A stretch of 64,000 nt of DNA from Oceaniglobus indicus (GTDB lineage: Bacteria; Pseudomonadota; Alphaproteobacteria; Rhodobacterales; Rhodobacteraceae): contig NZ_NMZM01000012.1 in assembly GCF_002751875.1 (NCBI RefSeq), forward strand, positions 24,895-88,894. Reading direction: 5' to 3'. A model generated the notes under the pieces. The model ran no database searches. It saw only the letters and a program-made list of their open reading frames with translations, and was not told the origin of the DNA. This document shows, in pieces, positions 51,476-60,840 of the stretch; position 1 is the stretch's first letter, and each line of letters opens with the position of its first letter. The position numbers and the translations under genes were made by a program.

Positions 51476-54352
51476 ATGCCCGAACAGAAGATGATCGAGG
51501 TGCGCGGCGCGCGCGAACACAATCTGAAATCGATCGACGTCGATATTCCGCGTGACCAGCTGGTGGTCATCACCGGCCTGTCGGGATCGGGCAAGTCGTC
51601 TCTGGCGTTCGATACAATCTATGCCGAGGGGCAGCGGCGGTATGTCGAATCCCTGTCGGCCTATGCGCGCCAATTCCTTGATATCATGCAAAAACCGGAC
51701 GTCGATCATATCAGCGGTCTGTCTCCGGCGATCAGCATTGAACAGAAGACGACATCGAAGAACCCGCGCTCGACCGTTGGCACGGTGACCGAGATCTACG
51801 ACTACATGCGCCTGTTGTTCGCGCGGGCGGGCACACCGTTTTCGCCGGCCACCGGCCTGCCCATCGAGGCGCAGCAGGTGCAGGACATGGTCGACCGCGT
51901 GATGGCCATGGAGGAGGGAACCCGCGGTTATCTGCTGGCCCCGATCATTCGGGATCGCAAGGGTGAATACCGCAAGGAATTTCAGGACCTTCGCAAGCAG
52001 GGGTTCCAGCGGGTCAAGGTCGATGGTGCGTTTTACGAGCTGGACGAGCCGCCGACGCTGGACAAGAAGTTCCGCCACGACATCGACGTCGTCGTCGACC
52101 GCCTGGTCGTGCGCGAGGGCCTGGAAACCCGCCTGGCCGACAGTTTCCGCACCGCGTTGGACCTGGCGGATGGCATCGCGATCCTGGAAACCGCCCCCGC
52201 GGCGGCCGACGACGGCGAAACGCCCGAGCCCGAGCGTTTCACCTTTTCCGAGAAATTCGCCTGTCCGGTCAGCGGCTTCACGATCCCCGAGATCGAGCCC
52301 CGCCTGTTCTCGTTCAATGCGCCGTTCGGCGCCTGTCCGGTGTGTGACGGGCTGGGGGTCGAGCTGTTCTTCGACGAACGGCTGGTGGTGCCCGATCAGA
52401 ACCTGAAGATTTCCGACGGCGCGCTGGCGCCCTGGCGCAAGGGCAAGTCGCCGTATTTCCTGCAAACGATCGAGGCGATGGCAAAACACTATGGCTTCAA
52501 GCAATCGGCCAAGTGGAAGGATCTGCCCGAACACGTCCAGCAGGCGTTCCTGCACGGCTCGGGCAAGGACGAGATCGCCTTCCGCTATGACGAAGGCGGC
52601 CGGGTCTATAACGTGTCGCGCCCGTTCGAGGGGGTGATCCCGAATATGCAACGGCGTTATCGGGAGACCGACAGCACCTGGATCCGCGAAGAATTCGAAC
52701 GCTATCAGAACAACCGCCCCTGCGGTGCCTGCAACGGATACCGCCTGCGGCCCGAGGCGCTGGCGGTCAAGATCGCCGGATTGCATGTGGGCGAAGTGGT
52801 GCAGATGTCGATCCGCGAGGCTTACGACTGGACCCTTGCGGTGCCCGAAAAGCTGTCGAAGCAGAAGAACGAAATCGCGCGGGCGATCCTGAAGGAGATC
52901 CGCGAGCGCCTCGGATTCCTGAACAACGTCGGGCTGGAATACCTCACCCTGTCGCGCAATGCGGGCACGTTGTCGGGTGGCGAATCCCAGCGGATCCGGC
53001 TGGCATCACAGATCGGTTCGGGCCTGACCGGCGTTCTCTATGTGCTGGACGAGCCGTCCATCGGCCTGCACCAGCGTGACAATGACCGCCTGCTGGATAC
53101 GCTGAAGAACCTGCGGGATCAGGGTAATACCGTTATCGTGGTGGAACACGACGAAGAGGCGATCCGCGAGGCGGATTATGTCTTTGACATCGGCCCCGGC
53201 GCGGGCACCCATGGCGGGCAAGTGGTGGCCAAGGGCACGCCGGCCGACATCATGGCCGACGCCAATTCGCTGACCGGTCAATACCTGACAGGGGCGCGCG
53301 AAATTCCGGTGCCGGCCGAACGGCGCAAGGGCAACAAGAAGAAGGTGACGGTGGTCGAGGCCAGCGGCAACAACCTGCGCGATGTCACGGTCGATTTCCC
53401 TCTGGGGCTTTTCCTGTGTGTTTCGGGCGTTTCCGGGGGTGGCAAATCCACCCTGACCATCGAAACCCTGTTCAAGACGGCATCGATGCGGCTGAACGGC
53501 GCGCGCCAGACGCCCGCGCCGTGCCAGACGATCAAGGGGTTGGAGCATCTGGACAAGGTCATCGACATCGACCAACGCCCCATCGGGCGGACTCCGCGTT
53601 CGAATCCGGCGACGTACACCGGGGCGTTCACACCGATCCGCGACTGGTTCGCTGGTCTGCCCGAAGCCAAGGCCCGTGGCTACAAGCCGGGACGCTTCAG
53701 CTTCAACGTCAAGGGCGGGCGTTGCGAGGCATGCCAAGGCGACGGGGTCATCAAGATCGAGATGCATTTCCTGCCCGACGTCTATGTCGAATGCGAGACC
53801 TGCAAGGGCGCGCGATACAATCGAGAAACTTTGGAAATTCAGTTCAAGGGCAAGAGCATATCGGACGTTCTTGACATGACGGTTGAAGATGCGCAGGAGT
53901 TTTTCAAGGCCGTCCCGACGATCCGCGAGAAGATGGATGCGCTGATGCGCGTCGGCCTGGGCTATATCAAGGTCGGGCAACAGGCGACGACCCTGTCGGG
54001 TGGCGAGGCGCAGCGCGTGAAACTGTCCAAGGAACTGGCCAAGCGGTCAACGGGTCGAACCCTGTATATCCTGGACGAGCCGACGACCGGCCTGCACTTT
54101 GACGATGTGCGCAAGCTGCTGGAGGTGCTGCATGAACTGGTGGACCAAGGCAACTCGGTTGTCGTGATCGAACATAACCTGGACGTGATCAAGACCGCGG
54201 ACTGGATCATCGACATCGGTCCCGAGGGTGGCGATGGCGGCGGTCAGGTGGTGGCGACGGGAACGCCTGAACAGGTTGCGGCGACCGAAGCCAGTCACAC
54301 GGGCCGCTATCTCAAGCCGATGCTGGAAGCGCGCAAGGTGGCGGCGGAATAG
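51476..54352 (+). CDS. uvrA: Excinuclease ABC subunit A
   Basis: A 958-residue double ABC ATPase that finds DNA lesions and loads UvrB. Walker A motifs are GLSGSGKSS near residue 35 and GVSGGGKST near 652; signature motifs are [12 protein letters not shown] near 500 and [11 protein letters not shown] near 842. The second zinc finger is intact (CEAC...CETC), but the first finger reads CPVS...CPVC, with Ser replacing one Cys. A LexA box precedes the gene. Confidence 0.96.
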   Translation: MPEQKMIEVRGAREHNLKSIDVDIPRDQLVVITGLSGSGKSSLAFDTIYAEGQRRYVESLSAYARQFLDIMQKPDVDHISGLSPAISIEQKTTSKNPRSTVGTVTEIYDYMRLLFARAGTPFSPATGLPIEAQQVQDMVDRVMAMEEGTRGYLLAPIIRDRKGEYRKEFQDLRKQGFQRVKVDGAFYELDEPPTLDKKFRHDIDVVVDRLVVREGLETRLADSFRTALDLADGIAILETAPAAADDGETPEPERFTFSEKFACPVSGFTIPEIEPRLFSFNAPFGACPVCDGLGVELFFDERLVVPDQNLKISDGALAPWRKGKSPYFLQTIEAMAKHYGFKQSAKWKDLPEHVQQAFLHGSGKDEIAFRYDEGGRVYNVSRPFEGVIPNMQRRYRETDSTWIREEFERYQNNRPCGACNGYRLRPEALAVKIAGLHVGEVVQMSIREAYDWTLAVPEKLSKQKNEIARAILKEIRERLGFLNNVGLEYLTLSRNAGTLSGGESQRIRLASQIGSGLTGVLYVLDEPSIGLHQRDNDRLLDTLKNLRDQGNTVIVVEHDEEAIREADYVFDIGPGAGTHGGQVVAKGTPADIMADANSLTGQYLTGAREIPVPAERRKGNKKKVTVVEASGNNLRDVTVDFPLGLFLCVSGVSGGGKSTLTIETLFKTASMRLNGARQTPAPCQTIKGLEHLDKVIDIDQRPIGRTPRSNPATYTGAFTPIRDWFAGLPEAKARGYKPGRFSFNVKGGRCEACQGDGVIKIEMHFLPDVYVECETCKGARYNRETLEIQFKGKSISDVLDMTVEDAQEFFKAVPTIREKMDALMRVGLGYIKVGQQATTLSGGEAQRVKLSKELAKRSTGRTLYILDEPTTGLHFDDVRKLLEVLHELVDQGNSVVVIEHNLDVIKTADWIIDIGPEGGDGGGQVVATGTPEQVAATEASHTGRYLKPMLEARKVAAE

Positions 54353-54374
54353 CGCCCGCCACCTTCAGCCGGCT

Positions 54375-55154
54375 TCACGCGTCCAGGTCGACCCAGACAG
54401 GCACATGGTCCGACGGTTTTTCGCGCCCGCGCACGTCGGTTTCGATCCAGCAGTTTCGCATCAGGTCGGCGCATTGCGGTGTCAGCAGAAAGTGATCGAT
54501 GCGGATGCCATCGTTCTTGTTCCAGGCGCCGGCCTGGTAGTCCCAGAACGAATAGTGGCCCGGTCCCTGGACACGGGCGCGGAAAGCTTCGGTATAGCCG
54601 AGGTTCAGGATCCGCCGGAACGCCGCGCGGCTGTCGGGCAGGGCCAGCGCATCCTTGCGCCAGGCGTCGGGGCGGGCGGCGTCGATGTCTTGCGGGATGA
54701 CGTTGTAGTCCCCGGCCATCAGCGCCGGTTCCTCGGCCTTCAGCAGCTCCACCGCCCGCGCGTGAAGCCGCTCCATCCATGCCAGCTTGTAGTCGTATTT
54801 CGGCCCCGGCGCCGGGTTGCCATTGGGCAGATACAGCCCGCAAATCCGCACCGCCCGCCTGCCCACCACGGTCGCCTCGATCCAGCGGGCCTGTTCGTCG
54901 GCGTCGTCACCGGGCAGGCCGCGCGTCACGTCTTCCAGCGGCAGTTTCGACAGGATCGCCACGCCGTTGAACGATTTCTGACCGTGGGTTTCGACGTTGT
55001 ATCCCATGTCCTCGAAATGGTCGCGGGGGAAATTCTCGTCCACCGACTTGATCTCTTGCAGGATGGCGACATCGGGCGTCTGTTCGGTCAGCCAATCGGA
55101 CAACGCGCCGATGCGCGCCTTGATACCGTTGATGTTGAAGGTCGCGATCTGCAT
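54375..55154 (-). CDS. xthA: Exodeoxyribonuclease III
   Basis: A 259-residue AP endonuclease/3'-exonuclease of the ExoIII type used in base excision repair. Catalytic motifs are all present: FNINGIKAR near residue 6, LQEIKS near 34, YLPNGNP near 105, AGDYNVIP near 148, and RIDHFLLT plus SDHVPVWVDL at the C-terminus. It is convergent with uvrA (22-base gap). Confidence 0.95.
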   Translation of the reverse strand: MQIATFNINGIKARIGALSDWLTEQTPDVAILQEIKSVDENFPRDHFEDMGYNVETHGQKSFNGVAILSKLPLEDVTRGLPGDDADEQARWIEATVVGRRAVRICGLYLPNGNPAPGPKYDYKLAWMERLHARAVELLKAEEPALMAGDYNVIPQDIDAARPDAWRKDALALPDSRAAFRRILNLGYTEAFRARVQGPGHYSFWDYQAGAWNKNDGIRIDHFLLTPQCADLMRNCWIETDVRGREKPSDHVPVWVDLDA

Positions 55155-55184
55155 GGGATGCTCCGGCTTGGGGTCGCAGCGTTT

Positions 55185-55592
55185 CTAGGCGGTGGGGGCG
55201 CGGAAGACCAGAAACTTGGCGCCCAGAAAGTTGAGCAGCAACCCACAGGAGGATCCGGCCACCAGCGCGACCATCGCGTGTTCCGCCGAGCGCCCCCAAA
55301 GCGAGACGATCAACGCGAAGACGGCATAATTCAAAAGTGCGCCGCCGCTTTGCACCACGCCATAGCGCAACCCTTCGCGTGCCTGTGCGCGCTTGCTGCC
55401 CCGCGCGCGCCGGGCGGAAAAGGTCCAATGGCGGTTGATTTGCCACGTCGCCAGCCCCGCGGCGGCGACCGATGCGATGCGCACAATCAGCGGGTCGAAC
55501 CCGAACCGGATGCCCAGAAGCAAAAGACCGGCGTCAACGGTGAAACCGACACCGCCCACCATACAGAACCGAATGAATTGCACGTATGGCAC
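55185..55592 (-). CDS. GtrA-like membrane protein
   Basis: A 135-residue protein with four predicted helices. FIRFCMVGGVGFTVDAGLL near residue 6, NRHWTFSARRA near 50 and FLGAKFLVFR at the end are GtrA-family hallmarks. Such proteins help flip polyprenyl-linked sugars for cell-surface polysaccharide or teichoic-acid-type modification. No glycosyltransferase gene lies beside it, so its partner is elsewhere. Confidence 0.85.
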   Translation of the reverse strand: MPYVQFIRFCMVGGVGFTVDAGLLLLGIRFGFDPLIVRIASVAAAGLATWQINRHWTFSARRARGSKRAQAREGLRYGVVQSGGALLNYAVFALIVSLWGRSAEHAMVALVAGSSCGLLLNFLGAKFLVFRAPTA

Positions 55593-55649
55593 TCTTGTTG
55601 CGAACGGTGCCTGTTCGGCCCGTGTCGGGTCAGTCGATCACGACAGGAT

Positions 55650-55982
55650 TTACATCGAAAAGGACGTGCCGCAGCCGCAGGAGGACGAGGCGTTGGGATT
55701 TTCGATCACGAAACGCGCACCGATCAGTTCTTCCGAGAAGTCGATCACGGCATTGGCCAGAAACGGCAGCGAGACGGAATCGACCAGAACTTTCTGGCCG
55801 GCCTTCTCGAGCACCAGATCATCTTCGGCGGGCGCGTCCAGCTTGATCTCATACTGGAACCCCGAGCATCCGCCGCCTTCCACCGCGACGCGCAGGGACT
55901 GCGGCGTTCCGGTGTCTTCGGCGATCTCGGCCAAGCGGGCAAAGGCGCGGTCGGTGACTTTCGGCGGCAGGTTGAGGTCCAT
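55650..55982 (-). CDS. A-type iron-sulfur carrier (HesB/IscA/ErpA)
   Basis: A 110-residue A-type carrier with the three conserved cysteines in GGGCSGFQYEIKL near residue 38 and SSCGCGTSFSM at the C-terminus. It delivers Fe-S clusters to apoproteins. It is divergent from dgt with 81 bases between. Whether it is ErpA or IscA cannot be settled from sequence alone; ErpA is likelier because no isc operon is near. Confidence 0.9.
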   Translation of the reverse strand: MDLNLPPKVTDRAFARLAEIAEDTGTPQSLRVAVEGGGCSGFQYEIKLDAPAEDDLVLEKAGQKVLVDSVSLPFLANAVIDFSEELIGARFVIENPNASSSCGCGTSFSM

Positions 55983-56063
55983 GGTACGGCCTTTCGCGGT
56001 TCCGTTTCGGGTGTTGTCACAATATATGGGTTTGATGACGTCCTCACAAGAACGGCCATCGAC

Positions 56064-57260
56064 ATGACCGCGCCTTTCGCCTCATCGCCCGCAGACAGCC
56101 GTGGCAGATTGTTCGCCGAAGACGAAAGCGCATTCCGCAGCTGTTTTCAACGCGATCGTGACCGCATCATCCACGCCAGCGCCTTTCGCCGGCTCAAGCA
56201 CAAGACCCAGGTGTTCATCGAACACGAGGGCGATTATTTCCGCACCCGGCTGACCCATTCGATCGAGGTGGCACAGGTGGCGCGCACGATCGCCGGTGTT
56301 CTGGGTCTGAACGGCGAATTGACCGAAGCCATCGCGCTGGCCCACGACCTGGGGCATCCACCGTTCGGGCATACGGGCGAAGAAGCGTTGCAGGCGCTGA
56401 TGGAACCCTATGGCGGGTTCGATCACAACGCCCAGGCGATCCGCATCGTCACCTCGCTCGAGCGGCATTACGCCGAATTCGACGGGCTGAACCTGACCTG
56501 GGAAACACTGGAAGGCATCGCCAAGCACAACGGTCCGGTTGTCGGCGATATTCCCTATGCGCTGGCCGACTATAACGCGCGCCACGATCTGGAACTGCAC
56601 AGCTATGCCAGCGCCGAGGCGCAGGTGGCCGCGCTGGCAGATGATATCGCCTATAACAACCACGACCTGCATGACGGCTTGCGGGCCGAATTGTTCGACA
56701 CTGACGAACTGGCCCGGATGCCGCTGCTGGATCGCTGTTTCGCGCGGGTCGACACGAAATATCCCGGCCTGAACTATTACCGCCGCCGCCACGAGGCGCT
56801 GCGCCGGTTCTTCGGCCTGCTGGTCGAGGACGTGATCGAACAGGCCCGCGCCGCGCTGGCTGACCTGAACCCGCAAAGCGCGCAGGACGTGCGCGATGCC
56901 GGGCGTCCGGTGGTGCGGTTTTCCGATGGTGTCTGGGCCGATCTGAAGGTGATCCGGCAGTTCCTGTTCGAACGGATGTATCGCGCACCGCCGGTCGTGG
57001 AGATGCGGCGCGAGGTGACCCGCAAGATCGACGATCTGTTCCCGCTGTTCATGACGCGCACCGATCTGTTGCCCAAGCAATGGCGCAAGGATGTGGCCGA
57101 TGCCGCGGACGACACCGCGCTGGCGCGGATCGTCGCGGATTACATCGCCGGCATGACCGACCGTTTCGCGATCCAGAGCCACGTTCAGCTTCTCGGCGGC
57201 GAAGCCCTGGGTTCGGCGATGTCCAGCCCGCACCGGTTGGGCGAACGTCTGGCCGACTAG
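56064..57260 (+). CDS. dgt: Deoxyguanosinetriphosphate triphosphohydrolase-like protein
   Basis: A 398-residue HD-domain dNTPase. The metal-binding HD motifs are RTRLTHSIEVAQVART (His near 62) and ALAHDLGHPPFGHTGEEAL (His-Asp near 97-98, second His nearby). HASAFRRLKHKTQVF near residue 35 and DDIAYNNHDLHDGL near 196 are conserved. It degrades dNTPs to nucleoside and triphosphate and so limits dNTP pools. The start at 56064 begins the short N-terminal tail usual for the family. Confidence 0.93.
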   Translation: MTAPFASSPADSRGRLFAEDESAFRSCFQRDRDRIIHASAFRRLKHKTQVFIEHEGDYFRTRLTHSIEVAQVARTIAGVLGLNGELTEAIALAHDLGHPPFGHTGEEALQALMEPYGGFDHNAQAIRIVTSLERHYAEFDGLNLTWETLEGIAKHNGPVVGDIPYALADYNARHDLELHSYASAEAQVAALADDIAYNNHDLHDGLRAELFDTDELARMPLLDRCFARVDTKYPGLNYYRRRHEALRRFFGLLVEDVIEQARAALADLNPQSAQDVRDAGRPVVRFSDGVWADLKVIRQFLFERMYRAPPVVEMRREVTRKIDDLFPLFMTRTDLLPKQWRKDVADAADDTALARIVADYIAGMTDRFAIQSHVQLLGGEALGSAMSSPHRLGERLAD

Positions 57261-57380
57261 GCGCACGCCGCAAGCGATCTTTGGTGGTGGCGGGCGCATT
57301 TTCCTGATGAAACCCTCTGCGTCCGTAGGGTATGAATTTCGTGTAAAGGCAGACCCTTCAAGGTTGGTGGATGAGGACCC

Positions 57381-60287
57381 ATGCAAGTTGATCTGAATGC
57401 TCTCTTCGCGAACGCGCCGTCGCCCTATGTTCTGCTTGATACCGACCTGCGCATGATCTGGGCCAACGACGCCTATCTGAAGGTGACGGGCCGGGGGCAG
57501 GACGCGGTGATCGGGCATCTCATGTCCGATGTCTTCCCGGCGCCGGCCACATCGGTGTCCGAACAGATGTTGCAAGGGTCGTTCCGCCGTGTGTTCGAGA
57601 CGGGGCAGGCCGATCATCTGCCGCTGATCCCCTATCCCATCAAGACCGAGGATGGTCACGAGGCCCAGCGATACTGGAGCGCGACCCACACCCCGATCCT
57701 GGACGATCACGGCCGCGTCGAATTCATCCTGCAAAACACCGTCGAAGTGACCGACCTGGTCCAGGGCGAACCGGTGGCGCAACCCGAAAACTATGCCCGC
57801 AGCGCGGCCCTCATGCATCGCGCGGAAGCGGTGGCCACCGAAAACCTGGCGCTTGGAAAGATGACCGAGTTTTTCCAGTCGGCGTTCGATCATGCGCCCA
57901 GTTTCATGGCAACGCTGAGCGGGCCGGATCACGTCTTTCAGATCGTGAACCAGGCCTATACCGACCTGATCGGCGGCCGCGACGTGATCGGCCTGCCCGC
58001 CCGCGTGGCGTTGCCCGATGTCGAAGGGCAGGGGTTCTTCGAACTGCTCGATCGGGTCTATCAAACGAGCGAGCCGGTCTCGTTCACCGAGATGCCGGTG
58101 AATATCCAGACCTCGCCGGAGGCCCGCCCCGAGCAGCGCTTCGTCGATTTCATCTTTCACCCGCTGAACGACGACTCGGGCACGCCGACGGGGATTTTCG
58201 TGCAGGGTCACGATGTCACCGCCCAGATCAACGCGCAAGCCGAGCTTACCGCGCGGCGCGACAAGTTCCGCATCATGGCGCAGACGATGCCGATCCATGT
58301 CTGGACCGCCGAAAAGGACGGCGGGCTGAACTGGCTGAACGACCGGCTGTATGAATTCACGGGGCACAAGGAAGGCGAACTTTACGGCGCCGACTGGGTC
58401 AAGGTCCTGCACCCCGACGACCTGGACGCGGCGTCCACCAAGTGGCAGGCGGCCATCCGCGAGGCTGTCGCCTACGAGGCCGAGTTTCGCGTCCGCAAGT
58501 TCGACGGCACCTATCGCTGGCATATCGTGCGCGCGTCGCCCTTGCGCACGAACGATGGAACATTGACCGGCTGGGTCGGCACCAACACCGATATCGAGGA
58601 ACGCAAGACCGTCGAGGCAGAGGTCGCCCGGGTGAACGCGACGCTGGAAGCCCGGGTGGAACGCCGGAACCGCGAGCTGGAGGAGTTGCACGCGGCGCTG
58701 CGCCAAAGCCAGAAGCTCGAGGCGATCGGCGCGCTCGCCGGGGGAATCGCCCACGATTTCAACAACCTGCTTCAGATCATGCTGGGCAACCTGCAATTCG
58801 CGATGCGCAACATCCCGTCCGACTCGGCCGCCTGGTCGCGTCTGGATCAGGCCATGCGCAGCGTCGAACGCGGTGCCACGCTGGCGTCGCAGTTGCTGTC
58901 GTTCGCCCGCAAGCAGGCTCTGGCCCCGGTGGTCACGGATCTGAGCCGGCTGGTGAACGGCACCACCGAGATCCTGAGCAGCGCCATCGGCGAGGGGGTC
59001 GCGCTTGAGACACAATGTGCCGACGGTCTGTGGAACACCAGCATCGATCGCAACAGCATGGAAAACGCCCTTTTGAACCTGGCGATCAACGCGCGCGATG
59101 CGATGGACGGGCAGGGGAAGCTGACGATCGACCTGACCAACGCGGATCTGGACGAAGCCTTTGCGCGCACCCACCCCGATGCCGCGCCCGGCGAATACGT
59201 TCGCCTGGCGATCACCGACACCGGTTGCGGCATGGCGCCCGAAACGCTCGAACGTATATTCGAGCCGTTCTTCACCACCAAACCCGATGGCCAGGGCACC
59301 GGGTTGGGCCTGTCGATGGTTTACGGTTTTGCCAAGCAATCCGGAGGCCACGTCACGATCGACAGCACGGTCGGGGTCGGCACGACCATCAGCATCTATC
59401 TGCCCCGGTCGCTGGAGGATGCGCAATCGAAGGGCCCCGCCCAGGACGCCGAACTGATCGGCGGGTCGGAAACGATCCTGCTGGTCGAGGACGACGACGA
59501 GGTGCGCGATGTCGCATACGGCATGTTGACCGATCTGGGGTATCATGTGCTGCGGGCATCGGACGGCGAACAGGCGCTGGAGCTGATCGCAAAACATGAC
59601 GACATCGATCTTCTGCTGAGCGACGTCGTCATGCCGGGTGAGACGAACGGTCAGGCGCTGGCGGAAAAAATGCGTGCGTTGCGCCCGCACGTGCCGGTTC
59701 TGTTCACCTCGGGCTATGTGCAGGACACGATCGTCGATGATGGGCGGCTGAACGATGGGGTTCAGCTGATCGGCAAGCCCTATACGCAACAGCAATTGGC
59801 ACAGAAGATCCGCGAGGTTCTGGGAGCCGACGGCACCGCCATCCCCGCGAGAACCACCGAGGCGGCTGGCGTTTTCGAGCAATCCGAAATCAAGCCCAGG
59901 CCCGTGCCCCGCGGCCTGCGTGTTCTGATCTGCGAGGATGACGTGCTGATCCGTCTCGACATGGCGGATGAGTTGCGCGACGCCGGTTATGACGTGCTGG
60001 AAGCCGCAAGCGCGCGCGATGCGCTCGCGTGTTTGCGGGCCGAGCGTGTGGACGTGCTGATCACCGACGTCGGATTGCCCGACGGCACGGGTGAAGAACT
60101 GGCCCAGGACGCACGGGCGGTGAACGCGGACCTGCCGGTGGTCTTTGCGACCGGCGACATCGATGTGCCCTCGGCCGAAACGCTGGGCAACTGCCAGGTG
60201 TTGAGCAAGCCGTTCACCGGGGCCACATTGCTGGGCGCGATCGAAAGGTTTTTCAATGCAAAACCGGCGGTTGCGGCGCATTCCTGA
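57381..60287 (+). CDS. Hybrid sensor histidine kinase: three PAS, HisKA/HATPase, two REC
   Basis: A 968-residue soluble kinase without membrane helices. PAS1 lies about 1-125 (NAPSPYVLLDTDLRMIWAND), PAS2 about 165-295 (FFQSAFDHAPSFMATLSGPD), PAS3-PAC about 300-415 (WNDRLYEFTG-like: WLNDRLYEFTGHKEGELYG). HisKA has AGGIAHDFNNLLQIMLGN (His near 457), HATPase has NLAINARDAM and GQGTGLGLSMVYGF. REC1 is about 697-815 (Asp in LLSDVVMPGETNG) and REC2 about 852-960 (Asp in LITDVGLPDGTG). No regulator gene is adjacent, so output may be via phosphotransfer or the terminal REC. Confidence 0.9.
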   Translation: MQVDLNALFANAPSPYVLLDTDLRMIWANDAYLKVTGRGQDAVIGHLMSDVFPAPATSVSEQMLQGSFRRVFETGQADHLPLIPYPIKTEDGHEAQRYWSATHTPILDDHGRVEFILQNTVEVTDLVQGEPVAQPENYARSAALMHRAEAVATENLALGKMTEFFQSAFDHAPSFMATLSGPDHVFQIVNQAYTDLIGGRDVIGLPARVALPDVEGQGFFELLDRVYQTSEPVSFTEMPVNIQTSPEARPEQRFVDFIFHPLNDDSGTPTGIFVQGHDVTAQINAQAELTARRDKFRIMAQTMPIHVWTAEKDGGLNWLNDRLYEFTGHKEGELYGADWVKVLHPDDLDAASTKWQAAIREAVAYEAEFRVRKFDGTYRWHIVRASPLRTNDGTLTGWVGTNTDIEERKTVEAEVARVNATLEARVERRNRELEELHAALRQSQKLEAIGALAGGIAHDFNNLLQIMLGNLQFAMRNIPSDSAAWSRLDQAMRSVERGATLASQLLSFARKQALAPVVTDLSRLVNGTTEILSSAIGEGVALETQCADGLWNTSIDRNSMENALLNLAINARDAMDGQGKLTIDLTNADLDEAFARTHPDAAPGEYVRLAITDTGCGMAPETLERIFEPFFTTKPDGQGTGLGLSMVYGFAKQSGGHVTIDSTVGVGTTISIYLPRSLEDAQSKGPAQDAELIGGSETILLVEDDDEVRDVAYGMLTDLGYHVLRASDGEQALELIAKHDDIDLLLSDVVMPGETNGQALAEKMRALRPHVPVLFTSGYVQDTIVDDGRLNDGVQLIGKPYTQQQLAQKIREVLGADGTAIPARTTEAAGVFEQSEIKPRPVPRGLRVLICEDDVLIRLDMADELRDAGYDVLEAASARDALACLRAERVDVLITDVGLPDGTGEELAQDARAVNADLPVVFATGDIDVPSAETLGNCQVLSKPFTGATLLGAIERFFNAKPAVAAHS

Positions 60288-60360
60288 CAGATGACTTCAA
60301 GCGTTGCGGCAAGAGGGCGCGCATCAATGCCCTCGCGTCGACCCACGCCCCATTGCCGCT

Positions 60361-60828
60361 TCATGCGGCCTCGTAATGGGTGAACACCTCCGTGCTGCCA
60401 TCGCGCCGGATCAGGAACACATCATAGGCGTCGCGCCGGTCTTCCGGCCCCATGCCCGGCGATCCATAGGGCATGCCGGGCACGGTAAGGCCGATGGCAT
60501 CGGGGCGTTCGGCCAGAAGCCTGCGGATGTCCGCCGTCGGCACGTGCCCTTCGATCATGTAACCCTCGATCTCGCCGGTGTGGCACGAGGTCATGTTCTG
60601 GGGGATGCCATGATCCAGCTTGTGGCGCATCATCAGGGTGCCGAAACTGCGTTCGGTGGTGACGGTGAAGCCATCGTTCCTGAGGATCTCGATCCAGGCG
60701 GTGCAACAGCCGCAATTCGGATCCTTCAGAACGTGGATCGACAGCGGAGCCTGCGCCAGCCCGCCAAAGGGGGCCATGGCCACAAAGCCGGCGGTCAGGG
60801 CGATCATCGAGCGTCGGGTGAGGATCAT
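60361..60828 (-). CDS. DUF411 metal-binding protein, exported
   Basis: A 155-residue periplasmic protein. The N-terminus has a Tat-like start (LTRRSMIALTAGFVAM) with cleavage near GGLAQA. The DUF411 core has KDPNCGCCTAW near residue 38, whose cysteines are the likely metal site, plus LDHGIPQNMTSCHTGEIEGY near 73 and GHVPTADI. DUF411 proteins accompany copper and other heavy-metal resistance genes. It follows the P-type ATPase gene by 12 bases in one operon. Confidence 0.88.
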   Translation of the reverse strand: MILTRRSMIALTAGFVAMAPFGGLAQAPLSIHVLKDPNCGCCTAWIEILRNDGFTVTTERSFGTLMMRHKLDHGIPQNMTSCHTGEIEGYMIEGHVPTADIRRLLAERPDAIGLTVPGMPYGSPGMGPEDRRDAYDVFLIRRDGSTEVFTHYEAA

Positions 60829-60840
60829 CGGAGGTTCCTT

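Noticed and set aside
54228..56063. Long 5' extension of the dgt frame through xthA and the GtrA-like gene
   Set aside because: The extension is antisense to three real genes and overlaps uvrA; dgt homology begins at 56064.
56082..60281. Very long (1399-residue) minus-strand open frame
   Set aside because: It lies antisense to dgt and the hybrid kinase, which both have complete catalytic motifs. The long frame is a GC-rich codon-position artefact.
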